From Promethearchaeota archaeon (GTDB lineage Archaea; Asgardarchaeota; Lokiarchaeia; Sigyniarchaeales; SOKP01), in the NCBI GenBank assembly GCA_016840695.1, contig JAEORV010000067.1, positions 1-7,471 on the forward strand: a stretch of DNA of 7,471 bases, written 5' to 3'. Shown piece by piece: positions 1 through 6,498 of this stretch. Position 1 is the first letter of the stretch. Every line of letters starts with the position of its first letter. The translations under genes were made by a program, and so were the position numbers. Under the pieces are notes generated by a model. It was given only the letters and a program-made list of their open reading frames with translations, ran no database searches and was not told the origin of the DNA.

Positions 1-2
1 TA

Positions 3-416
3 AATATAGTACATTTGTTAGGGCTTGACTCTATAAATCAAATCTCAGAGATTAAAAAGGATAAAGCAATTAAGAAAATTTCTAAAATGTATGATATGGA
101 TGAATTAATGGGCGCAGACAATTCAGAGTTGGATAGAATCGTTGCAAACGAGTTAAGAGACCTCATGAAGAAAGAATTGAGCATGAAGGCAAAACAAGAA
201 GAAAAACGAGAAAGAGATCTTCGAAGCAATTTCATGCCCTTCGGAAAGAATGGAGGCATAATCAATATTGACCCGAGAGACTTCAAAGATCTCGATTTGA
301 ATGGTGATCCCCAAGAAATCCTTAGAAAACTAGCCAAGAAATTTTTTAGCCCAGATAGCGACGACGATGACGATAAGGATAACAAGTACGAAGACAGTAC
401 CGGTTACTACATCTAA
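3..416 (+). CDS. 3' part of an unrecognised charged protein with an acidic tail (partial)
   Basis: I do not recognise this protein. The frame stays open to the left edge of the window, so the true start probably lies upstream; the first TTG (position 15) is not a convincing start because nothing upstream closes the frame. About 137 residues are visible. The first two thirds are rich in Lys and Glu and look helical, with a highly charged stretch (KQEEKRERDLR). A small conserved-looking segment follows (FGKNGGIINIDPRDFKDLDL), then a short helix (EILRKLAKKFF) and a low-complexity acidic tail (SPDSDDDDDKDNKYED) ending in GYYI. There is no membrane segment and no Cys/His metal motif. It converges with the PHP gene, with 52 bp between the two stop codons. 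The overlapping minus-strand reading frame is a mirror of this gene and is not real. It is a coding region with good confidence; the function is unknown. Confidence 0.65.
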   Translation, partial: NIVHLLGLDSINQISEIKKDKAIKKISKMYDMDELMGADNSELDRIVANELRDLMKKELSMKAKQEEKRERDLRSNFMPFGKNGGIINIDPRDFKDLDLNGDPQEILRKLAKKFFSPDSDDDDDKDNKYEDSTGYYI

Positions 417-440
417 ATTTTTAAATTCTTGAAAGATAAT

Positions 441-448
441 AAAAAAAA
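441..448 (-). terminator. poly-T terminator of the PHP gene
   Basis: On the minus strand eight consecutive T residues lie about 20 nt past the stop codon of the PHP gene, in a pyrimidine-rich run and without a hairpin. Archaeal RNA polymerase commonly stops at such T tracts. A shorter T5 run at 418-422 may serve the converging plus-strand gene. Confidence 0.5.
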
Positions 449-468
449 GGAAGAAAAGAACTATTTTC

Positions 469-2082
469 TTACAATATTTTTTCTCTAAGTAGTTTTAGGT
501 TTGCCTTTTTAATTTCCCTGTAAATCAAAACGAAAATGGCAAAAAATCCACCGGACCATAATATCCAAGATAGTACTTGATAAGAGTCAAGGTTTAAAAA
601 ATAATTCATGATGTTCCCTATTTCTTTAAAACCAATATCGTCAAGATATCCTGGAAAGTTAATTAGTTCCGAATCAAGCATTATTGCTACAGCGGAGTGA
701 GTATTTGCACTGAGAGCGCTAAAGATGGAATCAATTGTCTTATTATTAGGATCGGGTAATGTTAATCGAATAAACGAGGGTAGAGGTTCATTGGTATGAA
801 TATCAGAGCCGCTCATGCACGTTAAATTATTATCAAGACAAAATTGCCTTATATGCAGGTATTTACCCTTATAACTGTCCTCGTTAATGATTTCAAAGCC
901 ATCGACACCCCAATCCCTCAGCTGTTCAAGAGTATAGGGGACTCCGTATCCACCACCTCCATTTACGTCATAATTGTAATGATTAACTGTAATATAGCCG
1001 CCATTACTTTTGACATATGCTATCGTTTCTTGAGCGTTCATTGGTTTAGGTCCTCCAACGGTTGCTGATTCTAACGGTACTATTGTTTCATCTAAACCGT
1101 AAATGTTCATGTGAATGTCGTTAGCGTGGTCGGTCCATTCTTCGGCCATTAAAACCGTGAAATCCAAACCCATTTGTGCTACGAACGCTTGAGCTGCAAT
1201 TGCTCCGCGCCTGTTATCGTGATCGGAAAAAGCAGCAATTGAAATTCCCTGTTCGATGTACCAGAGAACTCTTTGCTCGGGCGTTAACCATCCATCAGAA
1301 TAAGTAGTATGCACATGTAAATCGATTAAAACTTCGTCACTGGCTAAACTCTTCTGTATAATTTGCGTTGGAAAAGGAATTGAAATAACAAGAAAATTGG
1401 TATTAAAGGCTAACATTAACATCGTCATGAAATACACGAATTCGCGCTTCGAAAACTTATAATTAATCTGTCTCTTAGTCAATCTCTCACGTGGCTCGTG
1501 TCTCTTCTTAGTTGAGTACTTAAATCTAAGATTGGGATGATACAACGTAATCATGAGATAAACCGCCTTGATGAATAGAAGAATGAAGCATATTGTCATT
1601 TCGACGTGAATCATCACATCCCAATAAAGGTTGACAAAATAGAATCCCACAAATAGAAATCCAAAAAGCATTACGATTCCTATAAGTAAAAACATGGGCG
1701 CGCAGACTTGAAAGGCAAAAATAAGAAAATCCCCTATTATGTATTTTATCAAGAGATATTTTTCTGATTTAATTCTCTCTTTTTTCCGGGCGTATAAATA
1801 CACAATTCTCAACACCACATATGAAAGTAAAAAGAGAATGATCCATGTAAAGCCCATTCCTATGTTAAAACCGATACCTGCAAATGGCTCTATAAGATAC
1901 CTTGAAATAGGAATAACAGACTGATAATCGGAAGAGACATCACTTTGAGCAAGAGCGTCCCAGAAGATCACTGTTCGACTCCCAAAAATAGCCAATATTG
2001 TTAAAATGAGAATCCATATTAAAAAACTCACTGTAACGCCCGTAAAAAGTTTATTTTTTTTTGTAAATGTTTTAATAGACAT
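469..2082 (-). CDS. Multi-pass membrane protein with PHP-family phosphoesterase domain
   Basis: The 537-residue protein combines a membrane region with a PHP domain. The N-terminal 240 residues hold about six hydrophobic segments (roughly 13-33, 70-97, 111-128, 129-152, 158-181, 215-236). The PHP domain spans about 251-470 and has a full set of expected metal ligands: H256, H258 and D263 in DLHVHTTYSDG; D287 and H288 in FSDHDN; E314/E315; H324; H368 in VNHYN; D427 and H429 in GSDIHT. One more hydrophobic segment follows at about 503-521, with a basic tail. PHP proteins hydrolyse phosphoester bonds using two or three metal ions; the closest soluble relatives include nucleotide and histidinol-phosphate phosphatases. 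The substrate cannot be told from sequence. Basic stretches before residue 215 and after 521 suggest that both ends of the PHP domain face back to the cytoplasm and the domain itself lies outside, but the number of upstream helices is uncertain. The ATG at 2082 is the natural start (MSIK, basic, then helix 1). Confidence 0.88.
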   Translation of the reverse strand: MSIKTFTKKNKLFTGVTVSFLIWILILTILAIFGSRTVIFWDALAQSDVSSDYQSVIPISRYLIEPFAGIGFNIGMGFTWIILFLLSYVVLRIVYLYARKKERIKSEKYLLIKYIIGDFLIFAFQVCAPMFLLIGIVMLFGFLFVGFYFVNLYWDVMIHVEMTICFILLFIKAVYLMITLYHPNLRFKYSTKKRHEPRERLTKRQINYKFSKREFVYFMTMLMLAFNTNFLVISIPFPTQIIQKSLASDEVLIDLHVHTTYSDGWLTPEQRVLWYIEQGISIAAFSDHDNRRGAIAAQAFVAQMGLDFTVLMAEEWTDHANDIHMNIYGLDETIVPLESATVGGPKPMNAQETIAYVKSNGGYITVNHYNYDVNGGGGYGVPYTLEQLRDWGVDGFEIINEDSYKGKYLHIRQFCLDNNLTCMSGSDIHTNEPLPSFIRLTLPDPNNKTIDSIFSALSANTHSAVAIMLDSELINFPGYLDDIGFKEIGNIMNYFLNLDSYQVLSWILWSGGFFAIFVLIYREIKKANLKLLREKIL

Positions 2083-2101
2083 AAATATGAATTAGGCACG
2101 C

Positions 2102-2114
2102 ATCAATAAAAATC
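2102..2114 (-). promoter_or_regulatory. Possible TATA box of the PHP gene
   Basis: On the minus strand GATTTTTATTGAT is centred about 26 nt before the ATG, which would give a leaderless or nearly leaderless transcript. The match to a TATA box is loose. The gap to the upstream mre11-like gene is only 66 bp with no strong terminator, so cotranscription is equally possible. Confidence 0.3.
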
Positions 2115-2148
2115 TTAAAGAAATTATTATCAAGCATAAACAAGCAGG

Positions 2149-3333
2149 TTATTTAATGTATTTGTCCATGGTTGTAATCGAATCGTCAAACTTTTGGTAA
2201 ATTCTTGCGTCAACCACAGGAAATTTTTGACATATAAATTCGCGCAATTCCTTTTCCTTGATTTTTAGAGACTTGGCTGGTTCTTTTCCTTTTAGTCTCA
2301 AGTACAACATGGGCATTTCATTATCCGATGGTGGTAATTCTTGATTTAAAGTGTTTAACTGCGCCTTTAATTCTTGAAATACATGTTTAAATAAATCATC
2401 TTTATGATTTACTTGTTTTGGAAAATGTACAGTTCTCCATTGATACTTCCGATTATTTAATCGAATAGTTTTTACAGTCTTTTTAAATTTTGTAGCATAA
2501 TTAACATTAACGAGAAAGATTCCCCTTCCAAACGAGTTATCAATTGAAGAGACTGCTTCTGAAGACCCGGGATTATAAATCCAGTCATCGAGGATGAACT
2601 GCTTGTGGAAATGACCTAGCGCTAAATAGTGTACTCTGTGTTTTAAGTGCTGGATTAATTCTAAATTGATTCCTGGAACGCCCTCCATTTGGCCTTGGAT
2701 ACCAAAATGTTGTAATAAAATGTGGAAAAGGCCATCGTCTCGGTCAATTGCTTTCCTTATCCTTGACAAATGCTCAACTGGCTTTTCCCCCAAGTATCGA
2801 GTCCCGTATATCATCACGTTTTTCACTTGAATTTTCCCTCCTTTTCTTCCAGTGAAGTCGTAGGGTTGAAAAACCTGATCGGGTGGCAAATCAAGATTTC
2901 CATCGAGAAGTACGATGAGTCCCAGGCGCGCCAGCAGCTTTAACCAAGATTGACCGTGCTGTGCAAACCTCACTCCCCTTGAAAACTTGCGAATGTCGTG
3001 ATTGCCTTCTATTGCTATTATTGGAATGGTTGAGTTCGTGTTGTTTTGAAAGCACATCAACAAATCAATGATGCTTGTGAGCTTGCCGGGCAACATTTCC
3101 AAGGAAGTAAACACGTCTCCTCCTAAGAGAATGAAGTCTGCATTGTGTTGGATTGCAAGATTTAAAATTTCTTGTAATGCATTAATAAAATCATCGGCAC
3201 GATTATCATTGCGATATTGATGGCTTCCAAGATGAATGTCGCTGGCGTGTATAAAACACGTTGAAGTAGAGGGACCAATTCCTGGTTTCAGAGAGCCAGT
3301 CGCGTTGCTCTCGGAAAGATTAATGCTTGTCAT
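2149..3333 (-). CDS. mre11: Mre11/SbcD-like DNA repair exonuclease (metallophosphoesterase)
   Basis: A 394-residue calcineurin-type metallophosphoesterase most like Mre11/SbcD, the nuclease that processes DNA double-strand break ends with Rad50/SbcC. All five metal-binding motifs are visible in order: D32-x-H34 in SDIHLGS, D73 in LLGGDVF, N111-H112-D113 in EGNHD, H209 in LLQHFGI, and H241-x-H243 in ALGHFHK. NPGSSEA (254-260) corresponds to the Mre11/SbcD segment usually written PGS. Residues 1-25 form a low-complexity leader (Ser, Thr, Gly, Pro) before the first strand; no later Met is available before motif I, so the ATG at 3333 is kept. The region after 300 is a capping/C-terminal part of ordinary size. 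No Rad50, HerA or NurA gene is adjacent in the window, although archaeal mre11 is often found beside them. It could therefore be a stand-alone Mre11-like paralogue. It has its own TATA box. Confidence 0.85.
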   Translation of the reverse strand: MTSINLSESNATGSLKPGIGPSTSTCFIHASDIHLGSHQYRNDNRADDFINALQEILNLAIQHNADFILLGGDVFTSLEMLPGKLTSIIDLLMCFQNNTNSTIPIIAIEGNHDIRKFSRGVRFAQHGQSWLKLLARLGLIVLLDGNLDLPPDQVFQPYDFTGRKGGKIQVKNVMIYGTRYLGEKPVEHLSRIRKAIDRDDGLFHILLQHFGIQGQMEGVPGINLELIQHLKHRVHYLALGHFHKQFILDDWIYNPGSSEAVSSIDNSFGRGIFLVNVNYATKFKKTVKTIRLNNRKYQWRTVHFPKQVNHKDDLFKHVFQELKAQLNTLNQELPPSDNEMPMLYLRLKGKEPAKSLKIKEKELREFICQKFPVVDARIYQKFDDSITTMDKYIK

Positions 3334-3341
3334 AAATCAAA

Positions 3342-3350
3342 TCACTTTCC
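3342..3350 (-). promoter_or_regulatory. Possible ribosome binding site of the mre11-like gene
   Basis: On the minus strand GGAAAGTGA stands 8 nt before the ATG at 3333. It resembles the archaeal Shine-Dalgarno core GGAGGTGA with two mismatches, and it supports this start despite the unusual 25-residue leader of the protein. Confidence 0.45.
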
Positions 3351-3378
3351 ATGTAATACAATTAAGATCGCAGACTAG

Positions 3379-3387
3379 TATATAAAG
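3379..3387 (-). promoter_or_regulatory. TATA box of the mre11-like gene
   Basis: The minus strand reads CTTTATATA, a good archaeal TATA box. Placing transcription start about 25 nt downstream (near 3358) gives a leader of roughly 24 nt that contains the Shine-Dalgarno-like GGAAAGTGA. It lies between a 17-bp palindrome and the gene. Confidence 0.6.
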
Positions 3388-3391
3388 AAGG

Positions 3392-3408
3392 GAACGCCTC
3401 GAGCGTTC
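3392..3408. repeat. Perfect inverted repeat beside the mre11 promoter
   Basis: GAACGC and GCGTTC are exact reverse complements separated by CTCGA, making a 6-bp stem with a 5-nt loop in a notably GC-richer patch. It is 4 bp upstream of the TATA box of the mre11-like gene (minus strand) and about 30 bp past the PAP2 stop codon. It could be an operator overlapping the TFB-binding region, or a 3' hairpin of the PAP2 transcript, although the T tracts come before it rather than after it. Confidence 0.6.
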
Positions 3409-3415
3409 TGAAATG

Positions 3416-3432
3416 AAAAAAATAGGAAAAAA
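3416..3432 (-). terminator. Poly-T terminator of the PAP2 gene
   Basis: On the minus strand a T6 run (3432-3427) and a T7 run (3422-3416) start 8 nt past the PAP2 stop codon, separated by CCTA. Such twin T tracts act as archaeal intrinsic terminators and would separate PAP2 from the mre11-like gene. Confidence 0.6.
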
Positions 3433-3439
3433 TTCACTA

Positions 3440-4249
3440 TTACAGTTTCGATTTGAGCAATTCATATAGCAGGATCGTAACAACCGATGCCATTGCTGAT
3501 GAAAATAGCACGTCTGATGCGTAATGTGCTCCAATAAGTATTCGAGACAATCCAACAAATATTCCCCAGCCAATTATCACGAGCGTCATCCCGATTCTTT
3601 TTGGATCTTTAATATCTCGATCTTTTACTAGAATAAGTAAAGGTAGAAGCATGAAGCCCATTGCGGCGTGTCCTGATGGAAAAGATTTATTTCCCGTTAT
3701 TCCCTGTGGAATAAACCAAGGTGAAAAATTCGCATAATTTGGAAGGAGGTTTACAAACCTTACTCTTCCCCACACGATTTTTGTTATTTGTACAAACAAG
3801 AGCACGTTTACAACAGCAAGCACAACGACAATAAACGCAACAATTCTATAATTTCTCCAATCCTTACTAAACGTCACCAATGAAAAGACGATGACACAAA
3901 TCGTCATGCTGGAGAAGTTTATGAAATCTTGGTACGCTCCATCCAACAGGTAATACAGTAAAAAAACAAGAGATAATATAATCGTGATGATCCCTCCAAT
4001 TTTCTGCTTTTTCACATCTTTAATCGCGCTTCCTATAAGTATCGAAATTCCTATTCCAATCACTCCCCATCCAGGAGCTTCTCCAAAATCCCTACCAAAA
4101 ATTCCTAACACTGACGCTTGATCAACAACGGCAATGGAGATGTACAAATCGGTAAAACCAAAGATAATGGCTAAGAAGATCCAAATGACGATTATTCCCA
4201 GTAATAACTTGGCAGAAAACCATTCTTTTATTTTATACATAATACTCAT
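3440..4249 (-). CDS. PAP2-family integral membrane phosphatase
   Basis: A 269-residue, strongly hydrophobic protein of the type 2 phosphatidic acid phosphatase (PAP2) superfamily, with hydrophobic segments near 14-32, 60-75, 85-102, 113-127, 135-154, 196-208, 219-234 and 247-264. The three PAP2 signature motifs are present: K157-x6-R164, then F190-P-S-G-H194, then S235-R236-x5-H242-x3-D246. H194 and H242 are the expected catalytic pair. The first motif ends in Arg-Phe where the family usually has Arg-Pro. Members remove phosphate from lipid phosphates such as phosphatidic acid, polyprenyl diphosphates or archaetidyl phosphates at the membrane surface; the actual substrate is unknown. The ATG at 4249 fits a promoter 45-53 bp upstream; the alternative ATG at 4240 would remove only three residues. 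It is flanked by poly-T tracts on both sides and appears to be transcribed alone. Confidence 0.88.
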   Translation of the reverse strand: MSIMYKIKEWFSAKLLLGIIVIWIFLAIIFGFTDLYISIAVVDQASVLGIFGRDFGEAPGWGVIGIGISILIGSAIKDVKKQKIGGIITIILSLVFLLYYLLDGAYQDFINFSSMTICVIVFSLVTFSKDWRNYRIVAFIVVVLAVVNVLLFVQITKIVWGRVRFVNLLPNYANFSPWFIPQGITGNKSFPSGHAAMGFMLLPLLILVKDRDIKDPKRIGMTLVIIGWGIFVGLSRILIGAHYASDVLFSSAMASVVTILLYELLKSKL

Positions 4250-4293
4250 GTTTCATCTATCATTTCTTAATTATCTGGTAAGTAAAAGGATCA

Positions 4294-4302
4294 TGTATAA
4301 AA
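4294..4302 (-). promoter_or_regulatory. TATA box of the PAP2 gene
   Basis: The minus strand reads TTTTATACA, about 49 nt (centre) before the ATG at 4249. Transcription would start near 4273, leaving a leader of about 23 nt. No clear Shine-Dalgarno is visible there. Confidence 0.5.
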
Positions 4303-4325
4303 AAATTTGCGAAGAATTTGAAAAC

Positions 4326-4342
4326 AAAAAAAGTAAAAAAAA
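4326..4342 (-). terminator. Twin poly-T terminator of the cdhB-cdhC operon
   Basis: On the minus strand T8 (4342-4335) and T7 (4332-4326) follow the cdhC stop codon by about 15 nt, separated by AC. No hairpin precedes them. This fits the usual archaeal terminator and ends the two-gene operon before the PAP2 promoter. Confidence 0.65.
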
Positions 4343-4357
4343 TATAAATAAATGGTA

Positions 4358-5770
4358 TTATTTCTTGCGCCTAGGTTTTGTATCTAACTTCTTGATGATG
4401 ACGCTCTCGGCGTGAATCTTGCAGTTCTTGAGGATGACCTTGAAGCCACCAGCTCCACCAGCACCAGGAATCATGAAAGATTGCGTGCCCATTGGAACCA
4501 TTGCGCCTTCGCCTTCATATTCTTCCTCTTCCTCCTCTTCACCACCAATAGCCGCTTTATATCCATCAGTCTCGATAATTGGATGCTTATTCTCTTCGAG
4601 CCAAGCTTGAAGTCCATTGATGTCCTGAACGTCTTCTTCGGTTGCAATTTTATCTACAAGGTCAGCAGGAATCAAGTCAGCCACGCGATCTTTAAGACCT
4701 TTGCCCATCCAGACGATTGTCTCAATTCCTCCGTCATATTGCTGATATTTTGGCGATCCGATGTATTGAATGCTGATGCCATTGAATCCGGCCATCTGTT
4801 TGCCGCCGCCCGTCTGATTTGCCATTGCACTGAAAGGTAATCCATTAATTGCTGTTCCTTCGTGATTTCGATCAATAATCCCGTGTCCGTTAATCTCGGG
4901 GATGTAGAAATCTATTGCCTCGAAACATCCACAACTTGTGTGAGGAAATTCCATTCCGGAATATAGGTAAATTCTTTCAATCTCTCCGAGTGAGCGCTTC
5001 TTTATCATCTCATTAACACCCGCAAATTCTCCTGCTTCTTCATTTAAACATTCCCCAGGAGGAACTTCGAAGAGAGGTCCTTTTGGATCTACTTTAGCAG
5101 CAGCTCGAGCGTCAAACCAGTTAATACTTCCACAGAGGGACGTACGGTCTGGTGTGATACAGCACGCGTGAGTCGGTGCGAAAGATTGACATAGTACGCA
5201 ACCATAGTACATGTCTACGTCTTCGTCGTGTAAACCTCGCGCTCTCTCGTCTCTTGCGTTATAAACATTCATTGCCATGGCATGAGGTTCCTCGATTTCT
5301 TTTGCGTCAGTATAGAAAGTAACTTGCGCTTTCTCAATGATGGGCAATTCAGCCTTGAAAAGACGAATTAAAATAGTACCCAACTGCTGTAGGGAATTTA
5401 ACCCTTTTTCGAATGCTTGAATGCTAACTCTCATCCAGTTCGTATATCTCTGGTTAAGATGCATTATTCCGTTGACGAAGTTACAAAACTCGTGAATCCT
5501 TCTCTCAAAAACGGCTTCTAAATCTTCTTCCAATTCTTTTCCCGCAACCTCAACAAAAATACCGATAGGATGTCTCGATCCTTGTTCCATGTCTTTAAGA
5601 TCTGGACCGTGAATTGTTACTTTTCCATCTTCCACTTTTGGATTGACCCTAACAAGTTCAAATTTCTTGTCTATTTTTGGTCCGCCGAGTTCGACATACA
5701 TCTGATTCCCTCTAATACGTTCGCCCTCGTAGACTGGCCCAACGTCTACAGGCATATCTGAAAAACTCAT
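4358..5770 (-). CDS. cdhC: Acetyl-CoA synthase, CODH/ACS complex beta subunit CdhC
   Basis: CdhC makes or cleaves acetyl-CoA from CO, a corrinoid-bound methyl group and coenzyme A at the A-cluster, in the cytoplasmic CODH/ACS complex of the Wood-Ljungdahl pathway. The 470 residues match the short archaeal form, which lacks the N-terminal CODH-binding part of bacterial AcsB. The A-cluster ligands are all present: C191, C194, C203 and C213 for the [4Fe-4S] part and C280-G-C282 for the distal nickel. Their spacing (3, 9, 10, 67, 2) is exactly that of Moorella AcsB C506, C509, C518, C528, C595 and C597. F197 aligns with the gating Phe512. C204 is an extra cysteine beside a ligand. Residues 411-422 form a Glu-rich linker before a Gly-rich C-terminal segment ending in a basic tail (PRRKK). 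The start ATG at 5770 is supported by GGAGAG upstream. It follows cdhB by 51 bp and is probably cotranscribed with it. Assignment is very secure. Confidence 0.97.
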   Translation of the reverse strand: MSFSDMPVDVGPVYEGERIRGNQMYVELGGPKIDKKFELVRVNPKVEDGKVTIHGPDLKDMEQGSRHPIGIFVEVAGKELEEDLEAVFERRIHEFCNFVNGIMHLNQRYTNWMRVSIQAFEKGLNSLQQLGTILIRLFKAELPIIEKAQVTFYTDAKEIEEPHAMAMNVYNARDERARGLHDEDVDMYYGCVLCQSFAPTHACCITPDRTSLCGSINWFDARAAAKVDPKGPLFEVPPGECLNEEAGEFAGVNEMIKKRSLGEIERIYLYSGMEFPHTSCGCFEAIDFYIPEINGHGIIDRNHEGTAINGLPFSAMANQTGGGKQMAGFNGISIQYIGSPKYQQYDGGIETIVWMGKGLKDRVADLIPADLVDKIATEEDVQDINGLQAWLEENKHPIIETDGYKAAIGGEEEEEEEYEGEGAMVPMGTQSFMIPGAGGAGGFKVILKNCKIHAESVIIKKLDTKPRRKK

Positions 5771-5778
5771 ATCATATA

Positions 5779-5784
5779 CTCTCC
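5779..5784 (-). promoter_or_regulatory. Ribosome binding site of cdhC
   Basis: The minus strand reads GGAGAG 8 nt before the cdhC ATG. It is the clearest Shine-Dalgarno in the window, as expected for an internal gene of an operon, and it fixes the cdhC start. Confidence 0.6.
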
Positions 5785-5821
5785 ATTTTTTTATTCGATT
5801 TTTAATTTTAATAAAACAAAT

Positions 5822-6352
5822 TTATAATTTTGCTATTAATGCTTCTAAAAATTCTTTCCAGTCTTCGTCGCTTAGATTTGGTAAGCTAAATCTTGCGTTG
5901 GGATGGGAATATTTATCCAAATCAATGGTTTTTAGCCAATTCGTAAAGTTTTTCAATTTACTTAACCCTTGACTAATATAAAACACAATATGGCCTCCAA
6001 AAATAGCCATGTTATATTGCCCTTGCCCATCAAAGCCTGTCCAGTTCTCATCGCCTAACCGGGTGATTATGTTTATTAAAGACATGTCATGTAATCTCTT
6101 TAAGTCAATCTTGTCTTTTAAATATCCATAAGCATGTCCCGTTGAAACCACATCGCAATCAATCTTGTTAGCAATCTCGACGTATAAATCGACGATTTTT
6201 TTTCCGCCAACTTCCCATGTCAAAGCTTCTGGTCCTATAACAAACACCTTTTTCTTAGGGATCTTCAAGAGATTTGCCATTACTTGAGGATCAGTAACTG
6301 ACGTGCCCATTTCTGGGCCGGGGATGTTCGCCTTTTGATACGGTCTTGCCAT
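5822..6352 (-). CDS. cdhB: CODH/ACS complex epsilon subunit CdhB
   Basis: The 176 residues have the length and motifs of the archaeal CODH epsilon subunit, which binds the catalytic alpha subunit CdhA to form the part of the complex that interconverts CO and CO2. The fold is Rossmann-like (DHS-type, related to NAD/FAD-binding domains). Visible landmarks are an N-terminal PGPEMG segment, the strand and turn KVFVIGPEAL (35-44), VVSTGHA (68-74), a hydrophobic strand around 115-128, and the characteristic HPNARFSLPNLS (150-161). The subunit has no cluster-binding cysteines (only C66), as expected. In methanogens cdhB normally follows cdhA directly; here it is the first gene of its operon, and cdhA is not beside it because the next genes upstream run the other way. 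It is probably cotranscribed with cdhC. Confidence 0.93.
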   Translation of the reverse strand: MARPYQKANIPGPEMGTSVTDPQVMANLLKIPKKKVFVIGPEALTWEVGGKKIVDLYVEIANKIDCDVVSTGHAYGYLKDKIDLKRLHDMSLINIITRLGDENWTGFDGQGQYNMAIFGGHIVFYISQGLSKLKNFTNWLKTIDLDKYSHPNARFSLPNLSDEDWKEFLEALIAKL

Positions 6353-6379
6353 ATTTCATCAATTTTCTCTGTATAGTTT

Positions 6380-6388
6380 TATTTAAAA
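6380..6388 (-). promoter_or_regulatory. TATA box of the cdhB-cdhC operon
   Basis: The minus strand reads TTTTAAATA, centred about 32 nt before the cdhB ATG. Transcription would begin near 6359, giving a leader of only about 7 nt; no Shine-Dalgarno is present, in line with a very short leader. Confidence 0.45.
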
Positions 6389-6403
6389 TTGTTGTTATAC
6401 TTT

Positions 6404-6470
6404 AGATTATTAAATATCGAATTTAAATTTTTAAATTTTTGAGTTGAAATTACCTTATTCATAAATGATC
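6404..6470 (+). promoter_or_regulatory. AT-rich promoter region of the CooT-like gene
   Basis: The 146-bp gap between the divergent cdhB and CooT-like genes must hold both promoters. On the plus strand TATA candidates are the tandem AAATTTTT repeats at 6425-6432 and 6433-6440 (leader about 40 nt) or the weaker TTCATAAATG near 6458-6467 (leader about 10 nt). The sequence alone does not decide between them. Confidence 0.3.
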
Positions 6471-6498
6471 AAGGTTTCAAAATGCGAGAGTGGTTAAC

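Noticed and set aside
38..385. Minus-strand open frame opposite the first gene, Ser/Leu-rich
   Set aside because: It mirrors the acidic and Lys-rich codons of the plus-strand gene; its Ser-Leu run is the complement of the Asp codons.
1393..1400. Another AAAATTGG box inside the PHP gene
   Set aside because: It is within coding sequence, lacks a TATA box 11 bp downstream, and an 8-bp AT-rich word is expected occasionally.
3337..3573. Minus-strand frame overlapping the 3' end of PAP2
   Set aside because: It overlaps the conserved PAP2 motif 3 coding region in another frame, and its remainder runs across the terminator, palindrome and mre11 promoter; the protein has no recognisable feature.
4521..4541. 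CT-rich simple repeat on the plus strand
   Set aside because: It is only the complement of Glu codons in the poly-Glu linker of CdhC, not an independent repeat element.
4412..4840. Plus-strand open frame of about 142 codons opposite cdhC
   Set aside because: It lies entirely antisense to the conserved cdhC coding region, has no promoter or ribosome binding site of its own, and its translation is biased composition produced by the cdhC codons.
6411..6440. Possible inverted or tandem repeats in the cdhB/CooT intergenic region
   Set aside because: The AT-only composition (AAATTTTT twice) makes such matches expected by chance; kept only as a weak promoter candidate.
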